From Lapillicoccus jejuensis (GTDB lineage: Bacteria; Actinomycetota; Actinomycetes; Actinomycetales; Dermatophilaceae): 64,000 bases of DNA. Positions 58,181 through 64,000 of the stretch are shown piece after piece; the first letter of the stretch is position 1, and each line of letters opens with the position of its first letter. Under the pieces are notes generated by a model, which searched no databases, had not been told where the DNA came from, and worked only from the letters and a program-made list of their open reading frames with translations. Where the stretch lies: assembly GCF_006715055.1 (NCBI RefSeq), contig NZ_VFMN01000001.1:1674001-1738000 (forward strand), read 5' to 3'. The translations under genes and the position numbers were made by a program.

Positions 58181-58864
58181 GTGACGGTCGAGGACCGCCC
58201 GCAGCGCATCGTCCTGCTGCGGCACGGCGAGTCGCAGGGCAACGTCGACGACACGGTCTACGAGCGGGTGCCGGACCACGCGCTCGAGCTGACCGAGCGC
58301 GGCGTCGGGCAGGCCCGCGAGACCGGACGGGCGCTCGCGGCGCTCGGGGTGGGGGCGGGCTCGCGGGTGTGGGCGTCGCCGTACCGGCGGGTGCGCCAGA
58401 CCCTCGCCGCGCTCGAGGTGGGGATCGACCTGGAGCACGTGCGCTGGGAGCCGCGGCTGCGCGAGCAGGACTGGGCCAACTTCCAGGACCCGGCCGACAT
58501 CGCGCGTCAGCGCGAGGTGCGCGACCGCTACGGGCACTTCCACTACCGCTTCACGCACGGGGAGTCGGGCGCGGACGTCTACGACCGGGTCAGCGACTTC
58601 CTCGAGTCGCTCTTCCGCGACCTCGAGGCCCCCGGCTGCCCCGACACCGTCCTGCTGGCCAGCCACGGCCTGACGATGCGGCTGTTCTGCATGCGGTGGT
58701 TCCACTGGAGCGTCGAGCTGTTCGAGTCGCTGGAGAACCCGCGCAACGCCGGGTACGTCGCCCTCGAGCGGCAGCCCGACTACCGGTACCGGATGGCCGC
58801 GCCGTTCGAGCGGTGGGACACGTCGTACGAGCCGACCGCGCGGGAGCGGGCCAGCTGGGTCTGA
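58181..58864 (+). CDS. Histidine phosphatase (phosphoglycerate-mutase-like)
   Basis: A 227-residue histidine phosphatase with the RHG motif IVLLRHGESQGN and the second catalytic His in LLASHGLTMRLFCMRWF; WASPYRRVRQTL and LREQDWANFQD are typical of the co-factor-independent phosphatase branch rather than true phosphoglycerate mutase. The start is GTG 58181, 14 nt after the dehydrogenase stop; upstream codons would be Arg-rich. It ends 4 bp from the bpa stop on the other strand. Confidence 0.9.
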   Translation: MTVEDRPQRIVLLRHGESQGNVDDTVYERVPDHALELTERGVGQARETGRALAALGVGAGSRVWASPYRRVRQTLAALEVGIDLEHVRWEPRLREQDWANFQDPADIARQREVRDRYGHFHYRFTHGESGADVYDRVSDFLESLFRDLEAPGCPDTVLLASHGLTMRLFCMRWFHWSVELFESLENPRNAGYVALERQPDYRYRMAAPFERWDTSYEPTARERASWV

Positions 58865-58868
58865 GCGA

Positions 58869-59435
58869 TCAGAGGTACTGGCCCGTGGGGCCGGCCGGGT
58901 GCCCCTCGGGGCCGCCCGGCTGCGGCTGACCGGGCTGACCGGCCCCCGGCGGCAGCGCGCGGCGCATCCCCTGCAGCTGCTGCTGGGCGGCCATCTGCTG
59001 CGCGAAGAGCGCCGTCTGGATGCCGTGGAAGAGGCCCTCGAGCCAGCCGACGAGCTGGGCCTGCGCGATCCGCAGCTCGGCGTCCGACGGCGTCTCCTCC
59101 TTGAACGGCAGCGCCAGCCGGTCGAGCTCCTCGACGAGCTCGGGCGCCAGGCCGGACTTCAGCTCCTGGATCGAGCGGCCGTGGATGTCGGCGAGGCGCG
59201 CGCGACCGGCGTCGTCGAGCGGGGCGCCCTTGACCTCGTCGAGGAGGTTCTTGATCATCGAGCCGATCCGCATGACCTTGGCCGGCTGCTCGACGAGGTC
59301 GGCCGGGTTGGTGCCGCCGCCGTTGTCGTCGCCGGCCGTCGCGACGCCCATCCCGTCCTGGGTGACGACAACGACGCGGTCGTCGCGCTCGCCGTCGTCG
59401 CTGCGGGGTCCCGGCTGCGGGGGCTGCTGGCTCAT
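58869..59435 (-). CDS. bpa: Bacterial proteasome activator Bpa/PafE
   Basis: A 188-residue helical protein of the DUF2587 family: PAKVMRIGSMIKNLLDEVK, RLADIHGRSIQELKSGLAPE, DAELRIAQAQLVGWLEGLFH and IQTALFAQQMAAQ, ending in a flexible Pro/Gly/Gln tail and the exact C-terminal GQYL. In mycobacteria this tail docks into the 20S proteasome alpha ring and opens its gate without ATP, letting unfolded proteins be degraded independently of Pup. Its presence implies the genome encodes a 20S proteasome. The acidic, Asn/Gly-rich N-terminus is disordered. Confidence 0.95.
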   Translation of the reverse strand: MSQQPPQPGPRSDDGERDDRVVVVTQDGMGVATAGDDNGGGTNPADLVEQPAKVMRIGSMIKNLLDEVKGAPLDDAGRARLADIHGRSIQELKSGLAPELVEELDRLALPFKEETPSDAELRIAQAQLVGWLEGLFHGIQTALFAQQMAAQQQLQGMRRALPPGAGQPGQPQPGGPEGHPAGPTGQYL

Positions 59436-59729
59436 GCCCCCATCCTCGCCGACCGGCTCGGGGCTCGCGCCCCTGGGTCACCCGGGTCGCGGGCGGCCGG
59501 CCGGGGCGCCGTACGGCGGCGTGGCACCCGAACGGGGGACGGGTCTCCCCGCCCCCCGCCCGCGGCCACCACAGGGGCAGGGTGACCCCGACGGTGCCGG
59601 GACCACACGGGCGGCCGCAGGCACATCATGCCGACTGGGGCGCGGAGCGGGAGGTGTTCCGGCGGAGTTCGACGCAGGTCGGGGCCCCCTCGTCCCGGTA
59701 TGCCGGATACGCCGCCCGACGACTGAGAC

Positions 59730-59746
59730 GTGTCGTCCTACGACAC
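59730..59746. promoter_or_regulatory. Perfect 17-bp palindrome upstream of bpa
   Basis: GTGTCGTCCTACGACAC has 7-bp perfect arms and a 3-nt centre. It is about 295 bp from the bpa start, and 55 bp past the FtsX stop, so which gene it serves is unclear. It could be an operator for bpa or part of a distal promoter. Confidence 0.4.
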
Positions 59747-59753
59747 ACCCCTT

Positions 59754-59795
59754 CGTCCGCACTGACGGGGCACCGGTGCCTCGTCGGTGCGGACG
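59754..59795. terminator. 42-bp near-perfect palindrome, copy 2 of the 2785 repeat
   Basis: The 21-nt halves are complementary except for two positions, both G-U wobbles in RNA. Positions 59754-59780 match 2785-2811 with one change. It begins 5 nt after the FtsX gene stop, so it probably terminates the PadR-ATPase-FtsX transcript. Confidence 0.65.
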
Positions 59796-59800
59796 CAAGG

Positions 59801-62647
59801 TCAGGCGACGCGGGGCGCGGCGCCGACGTCGCGTCGGACCGTCGCCAGGGCGACGAGCGCCGCCAGGGTCGGGACGAGGACGAGGACGAGCGACAGGGTC
59901 GGCCACGGGACCACCACCACGGACGGCACGGGCAGGGTGTCCCCCTCGCGCGGGGTCGTGGCCGACAGGGCCATCACGACCCCGGGCGCGAGGCCGAGCG
60001 CCACCCCGAACAGCATCCCGACCAGGCTCAGGGTGGCGGCCTGGGCGGCGGCGAGCCGGCGACGCGTGCCGCGGGTGGCGCCGACGGCGCTCATCGTCAG
60101 CCCGAGCGGTTCGGCCTCCGCCTGCGACAGCCCGGTGGCGACCAAGGTGGCGACGAGGACGAGGAACCCCGCGACGAGCAGGACGATGGACGTGGCGAGG
60201 CCGTTCGACGAGGCGTCGTACCCGCGCTCGACGTCGATCCGAGCGCCCGGCGAGGCGCGGTCCAGCGCGGCGCCCAGCGCGGCCTCGGTCGCCGCGTCCA
60301 TCGGGCCGCGGTCGTCGACGACGAGGGACGCACCGGCCGGGTGCGACCACCCGAAACGCGCGGCGGTCTCGGGGGTGACCACGGCCCCGGACCCCGCGAG
60401 GGCGGCGAAGCGCGCCCGCGGCGCGGAGGCCGCCGCGAGCCGCACGAGCCGCGGGGTGCCGGCGAACACGGTCGGAAGCGGCTCACCCGTGGCCGAGGCG
60501 GGCGCCGTCCGGAGCGGGCCGTCGGCCACCAGGACGCCTCCGTCGACGACGGGGAGGGCGGCGTCGCCCGACCCGATCATCGCCGGCTCGCCGGGCCCGG
60601 TCGCGATCGGACCCGCCGGTCTGCCGTCGCCGTCCGCGGCGACGAGCCCGCCCTGCGCGAGCAGCCGAGCGCTGGCCTCGTCGAGCCCCAGCACACGGGC
60701 GGCGTACGTCGCGTCGACGACGGCGATCCCGCCGTGCTCCGCGCCGGGGAGGCTGGCCGGGGCGAGGCAGCCCGGGACGGGAGCGGAGGACATCGGGTCG
60801 AGGGCCGCCGCGGCCTGCGCCGCCGAGCACCCGGGCCGCAGGCCGACGACGAGACGGGTGGGGGTCCCGGGTCGGCCCTGCGTGACCCCGGGGTCGGTGG
60901 ACACGGTGCCGAGGTCGAGCAGACGCAGGTGCGGGTCGACCTCGCGCACGAGCGCGGCGAGGTCCGCCCGACCGGCGGCGGTGTCCCAGGTCGTGTCGTC
61001 GGGACCGGCGAGGACCTGACCCGCGCCGTCGGCGAACCGCGGGACGTAGCTGCGGCGGTCGTGCTCGGTGCTGCTGGCGGCGAGCACCGCCACGGCGCAG
61101 AGCGCGGCGCTGACCACGCAGACGGCGAGCACGGTCGGGGTGGCGCGGCCCCGCTGCCTTGCGGCGTCGCGCACCGCCATGCGGACGGCCACCGGCGCGC
61201 CGCGCAGGAGGCGGCCGGTGAGGACGAGCAGACCGGGGATGACGCCGAGCGCACCGAGGAGCAGCAGCACCGTCCCTCCGACGACGAGCAGGGTGATCGT
61301 CGTGCTGTCGGTCCCGCCGGTCTCGGAGCGGGCGGCGGCCAGGCAGAGCCCCACCGTGCCGGGCACGAGCAGGACCAGACCCACCACCGGCAGGCCGCGG
61401 TGCAGCCGGGGGCTGACGAGCTGCCCGCGCAGCACCCGGACGACGTCGAGCCGCCCGAGGCCCCGGGCCGGCAGGAGCGCCGAGACGACCGAGCCGGCCA
61501 CGGCGAGGGTGAGTGCGACGAGGATCGCCGGCCACGGGACGTCGTACGGCTGCCACCACGCGCGCGGGTCCCGCGCCCGGAGCGTCGCGACCAGCGCCGC
61601 GGAGACCCCGAGGCCGAGGGCGCCGCCGGTGCCCGCCCCCAGGACACCGAGGACGAGGGCCTGCCCGAGCACCGTCCGGCGCAGCTGCCGCGTCGTCGCC
61701 CCGGTCACCGCGAGCAGGGCCAGGGCGTGCCGCTGACGGATCGCGCCGATGGCGAAGGCCGGACCGGCGAGCAGGCCCGTGAGCAGCAGCAGGATCGTCG
61801 AGCCGACGCCCGTCCACAGGGCGAGGGTCGACGGGTCGGACGCGTCCCCGGAGGTGCGGGGCGGCGCCGACCCGTCCTGCCGGTCGAGGACCCGCAGGCC
61901 GGCGGCGTCCAGCCGGGTCCGTTCGGCGACGGTGACGGCGTGGTCCCGGGTGAGCAGGAGCTCCGGGGCCGCGGAGCCCGACTGGGGGGCGAGGGCGCCG
62001 GGTCCGACGGACGGGAGGGCGACCAGCCCGGCGGGACCCAGGTTGACGCTGCCGAAGACGACCAGCCCGGTCCCCGTCCCGACGACCGTCAGCGTCCGGG
62101 TCGCGTCGGCGCCGGTCCGCACGGTGAGGCTCCCGGACTCCGGCAGGCCCGCCTGACGGCCGACCGGGGTGACGAGGACCTCGTCGGCCGTGCGGGGCCA
62201 GCGCCCGGAGGTGAGGGCGGCCCGACCGTGCGCGTCGACGGCGCCGTCGACCCCGAGCACGTCGACGGGGACGTCGCGGCGGCCCTGGCGGGCCGTCACC
62301 TGGCCCGAGCTGACGACTGTGACCCGGCCGCCCAGCAGCCGTCGCACCGCCTGGGCCTCGTGGCCGGTCGACCACCCGGGCAGCGGCTCGGTCGCGTCGT
62401 GGTCGAGCACGAGGGCGGCGCCGGCCGAGCCGGTGTCGAGCGCGAGGCGCTCGTCGGCGGACAGCGAGCTGGTGGCCGCCAGGGTGGACACGACGACGAG
62501 CGCGGCGACGGGGAGCAGGACGAGGACGCCGATGAGCAGGCTGCGTCCGCGGTGGCGACGGACGTCGCGCCGACCCATCCGCAGGGCCAGCCGCCAGGAC
62601 GCGCGCCAGTCGGCTCCGGCCGGGCGGGCGCCGCGTCGCGAGGTCAC
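59801..62647 (-). CDS. Large FtsX-domain ABC transporter permease
   Basis: A 948-residue permease with ten predicted helices in the typical 1-3-1-... FtsX layout: N-terminal helix (SLLIGVLVLLPVAALVVVST), a large external domain, an FtsX core near 285-420 (LLLLTGLLAGPAFAIGAIRQ, VTGATTRQLRRTVLGQALVL), a central helix pair, a second external domain (about 510-800) and a C-terminal FtsX core (MSAVGATRGTRRRLAAAQAA). The conserved coupling helix is GATTRQLRR / GATRGTRRR. It starts at GTG 62647, 7 nt after the ATPase gene. Such PadR-controlled systems often export antimicrobial peptides or lipids, or sense them. Confidence 0.88.
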   Translation of the reverse strand: MTSRRGARPAGADWRASWRLALRMGRRDVRRHRGRSLLIGVLVLLPVAALVVVSTLAATSSLSADERLALDTGSAGAALVLDHDATEPLPGWSTGHEAQAVRRLLGGRVTVVSSGQVTARQGRRDVPVDVLGVDGAVDAHGRAALTSGRWPRTADEVLVTPVGRQAGLPESGSLTVRTGADATRTLTVVGTGTGLVVFGSVNLGPAGLVALPSVGPGALAPQSGSAAPELLLTRDHAVTVAERTRLDAAGLRVLDRQDGSAPPRTSGDASDPSTLALWTGVGSTILLLLTGLLAGPAFAIGAIRQRHALALLAVTGATTRQLRRTVLGQALVLGVLGAGTGGALGLGVSAALVATLRARDPRAWWQPYDVPWPAILVALTLAVAGSVVSALLPARGLGRLDVVRVLRGQLVSPRLHRGLPVVGLVLLVPGTVGLCLAAARSETGGTDSTTITLLVVGGTVLLLLGALGVIPGLLVLTGRLLRGAPVAVRMAVRDAARQRGRATPTVLAVCVVSAALCAVAVLAASSTEHDRRSYVPRFADGAGQVLAGPDDTTWDTAAGRADLAALVREVDPHLRLLDLGTVSTDPGVTQGRPGTPTRLVVGLRPGCSAAQAAAALDPMSSAPVPGCLAPASLPGAEHGGIAVVDATYAARVLGLDEASARLLAQGGLVAADGDGRPAGPIATGPGEPAMIGSGDAALPVVDGGVLVADGPLRTAPASATGEPLPTVFAGTPRLVRLAAASAPRARFAALAGSGAVVTPETAARFGWSHPAGASLVVDDRGPMDAATEAALGAALDRASPGARIDVERGYDASSNGLATSIVLLVAGFLVLVATLVATGLSQAEAEPLGLTMSAVGATRGTRRRLAAAQAATLSLVGMLFGVALGLAPGVVMALSATTPREGDTLPVPSVVVVPWPTLSLVLVLVPTLAALVALATVRRDVGAAPRVA

Positions 62648-62654
62648 GCCGCCC

Positions 62655-63386
62655 TCACCCGCGGCCGGGGACGGTCGCGAGCAGCGACTCCGGGCCGGTG
62701 CTCGCGCCGGTCGAGTCGACGACGCGGCCGTCGCGCAGGAACACGACCCGGTCGGCCCAGGCCGCGTGCCGCGCCTCGTGGGTGACGAGCAGCCCCGCGG
62801 CTCCCTCGTCGCACCGTCGGCGCAGCACGGCCAGGACCTCGTCGCCCGTCTCCGTGTCGAGCGCCCCGGTGGGCTCGTCGGCGAGGACGATCCGGCGGCG
62901 CCCGACGAGGGCCCGGCAGATCGCGACCCGCTGCTGCTGCCCGCCGGACAGCTGGTCGGGGAACCGGTCGGCCAGCGCTCGCAGGCCCAGCTGGTCGAGG
63001 GCGTCGAGGGCCTGGCGGCGCGCGTGGCGGGCGCGGTCCCCGTCGAGCTCGAGCGGGAGCGCGACGTTCTCGGCGGCGGTGAGGCTGGGCACGAGGTTGA
63101 GGTCCTGGAAGACGACGCCGATCCGGCGCCGGCGCAGCCGGGCGAGGTCGCGTGCCGACAGCGACCCGGTGTCGGTCCCGTGGACGAGGACGCTGCCCGC
63201 CGTCGGCCGGTCGAGGGCGCCGGCCACCGTCAGGAGGGTCGACTTGCCGGAGCCGCTCGGGCCCATGACGGCGACGAGCTCGCCGAGGTGCAGGTCGAGG
63301 CTGACGCCGTCGAGGGCGCGGACGGCGGTGTCGCCGCTGCCGTGGACCCGCGAGACGCCGACGAGGGAGAGGGCGACCTCGCTCAT
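62655..63386 (-). CDS. ABC transporter ATPase (LolD/MacB type)
   Basis: A 243-residue ATPase: Walker A GPSGSGKS, IGVVFQDLNLVPSLTAAENV, signature LSGGQQQRV, Walker B IVLADEPTGALD, H-loop LVTHE. Partner of the FtsX permease. The ATG overlaps the PadR stop by 4 nt. Confidence 0.93.
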   Translation of the reverse strand: MSEVALSLVGVSRVHGSGDTAVRALDGVSLDLHLGELVAVMGPSGSGKSTLLTVAGALDRPTAGSVLVHGTDTGSLSARDLARLRRRRIGVVFQDLNLVPSLTAAENVALPLELDGDRARHARRQALDALDQLGLRALADRFPDQLSGGQQQRVAICRALVGRRRIVLADEPTGALDTETGDEVLAVLRRRCDEGAAGLLVTHEARHAAWADRVVFLRDGRVVDSTGASTGPESLLATVPGRG

Positions 63387-64000
63387 CGCCCGCCCCCTCG
63401 GACCGGCTCGGCCGGCTCCGGCGCGGGCACGGCCGCCGGCGCCGGGCCCTGGGCCGCCCGGCGGGCGAGCCGCGACTCGACGTGGTCGAGCCACCGCGCC
63501 TCGGCCTCCGCGGTGAACAGGTGGTGCTCGAGGACGAGCGACCAGGCCAGGTCGGCCGCCTCGGGGTCGCCGGGCACCCGGGCTTTGAGCCGGGTGAGGT
63601 CGCGCAGGTGGGTCAGGGTCGCCGTGCGCTGGGTCTGGACGACCTGCGCGACGTCGACGCCCGGCGCGGTCACCGCGAGGGCGAGCTTGATGACGAGCTC
63701 GTCGCGCGGCGCCCCCTCGCGGCTGACGGGAGTCGCCCACCAGCCCCGCGCCTCGCGCCGGCCCGCCTCGGTGAGCCCGTACGTCGTCCCGCCCGGTCCG
63801 GCGGGCTCGTCCCCCGCCGGGACCGGTCCGGTCGAGCCCCCGAGCGGCTCGACCAGCCCGTCCCGCTCGAGCCGGGCGAGGGTCGTGTAGACCTGTCCCA
63901 CGTTGAGCGGCCAGGTGCCGCCGGTGCGCGCCTCGAACTCGGCGCGCAGCCGGGCGCCGTACATCGGTTCCTCGTCGAGCAGCGCGAGGATGCCGTTGCG
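63383..64000 (-). CDS. PadR-family regulator (5' end outside the window)
   Basis: At least 205 residues are present; the reading frame is open to the window edge. The visible N-terminal part RNGILALLDEEPMYGARL and EARTGGTWPLNVGQVYTTL, ARLERDGLV is the PadR winged helix, and the long C-terminal part (VVQTQRTATLTHLRDLTRL and helices to a Pro/Ala tail) is the dimer domain. The Met at 63964 is internal, not the start, since the family begins about 15 residues earlier. It is translationally coupled to the ABC ATPase and likely represses the operon until a drug or lipid is bound. Confidence 0.9.
   Translation of the reverse strand, partial: RNGILALLDEEPMYGARLRAEFEARTGGTWPLNVGQVYTTLARLERDGLVEPLGGSTGPVPAGDEPAGPGGTTYGLTEAGRREARGWWATPVSREGAPRDELVIKLALAVTAPGVDVAQVVQTQRTATLTHLRDLTRLKARVPGDPEAADLAWSLVLEHHLFTAEAEARWLDHVESRLARRAAQGPAPAAVPAPEPAEPVRGGGR

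Larger units (their letters stand above)
59436..59800. other. 365-bp intergenic region between bpa and the FtsX permease gene
   Basis: No convincing gene is present on either strand. It contains a 17-bp palindrome (59730-59746), an inverted GTAT-GCCGG-ATAC at about 59698-59710, and the 42-bp palindromic element at 59754. The bpa promoter should lie here, reading left. Confidence 0.6.

Noticed and set aside
63964-64000. PadR start at Met 63964
   Set aside because: The codons from 64000 to 63965 read RNGILALLDEEP, the conserved PadR start of the winged helix, so the true start lies beyond the window.

Overview
The window is a very GC-rich (about 70-75%), densely coded actinobacterial chromosome segment. 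Family content (SigK/RskA, the proteasome activator Bpa with its GQYL tail, a 6C-type small RNA, PucR and PadR regulators, many GTG starts and many apparently leaderless promoters) points to an actinomycete, most likely Micrococcales/Intrasporangiaceae-like; that placement is inference. About 60 genes are supported. I saw no rRNA, tRNA, CRISPR array, transposase or phage gene.

Layout. 1-4083: end of a GNAT gene, an alpha/beta hydrolase overlapping a GlcD-type FAD oxidase, a hemerythrin protein and a divergent MarR regulator. 4107-9449 (minus): a serine protease / MoxR / DUF58 / two von Willebrand A membrane-protein operon. 9619-11487: an unrecognised protein with a DRWG tandem repeat, a MazEF-like toxin-antitoxin pair with palindromic operator, and a rhodanese. 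11561-14497: a D-amino-acid dehydrogenase divergent from its likely PucR regulator around a perfect palindrome. 14489-16122: an ECF sigma factor with its usual DGPF/YCII partner. 16223-20255: a LanC-like protein with a CCG zinc motif, a small zinc-knuckle protein, a cupin, and a luciferase-like oxidoreductase fused to a hemerythrin domain. 20345-21466: a ChaA-type antiporter.

21586-31180 is the most coherent system: a membrane-anchored molybdopterin oxidoreductase, a fasciclin lipoprotein (MPT83-like), sigK, rskA, then an FAD oxidoreductase, a DUF1365 protein, two cyclopropane-synthase-type methyltransferases and a DUF1295 membrane protein, almost all overlapping by 4 nt. It is the mycobacterial sigK locus gene set in a different order, and its FAD/DUF1365/methyltransferase core matches enzymes that build methylated or furan fatty acids in other bacteria. 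SigK-like promoters (CCATCC...CCG) precede the fasciclin gene and probably the lipid operon.

31296-36343: a small hypothetical, an ABC-F protein with a structured leader, a HAD hydrolase, a 6C-type sRNA, and an MFS transporter with its GntR regulator. 36498-42695: a MacB-type export operon with two adaptors and a DUF5666 lipoprotein, all with glycine-rich tracts. 42818-47808: DctA, its citrate/dicarboxylate-type two-component system, and an MFS transporter. 47779-51963: ThpR, a YciI protein, an ArsR/MFS pair, a Nei-type DNA glycosylase and a lipoprotein. 52053-53737: a less GC-rich patch with Fic and a ribbon-helix-helix-like protein. 53816-58864: a membrane metallophosphoesterase, an ADP-ribosylglycohydrolase, a KstD-type flavoprotein and a histidine phosphatase. 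58869-64000: Bpa and a PadR-controlled FtsX/ATPase ABC export system, the PadR gene running off the window.

Two DNA-level patterns run across the window: long-stem hairpins at tail-to-tail gene ends (some in sequence families, one pair with compensating changes), and a strong excess of CGTACGGCG/CGTACGACG in either orientation and all reading frames.
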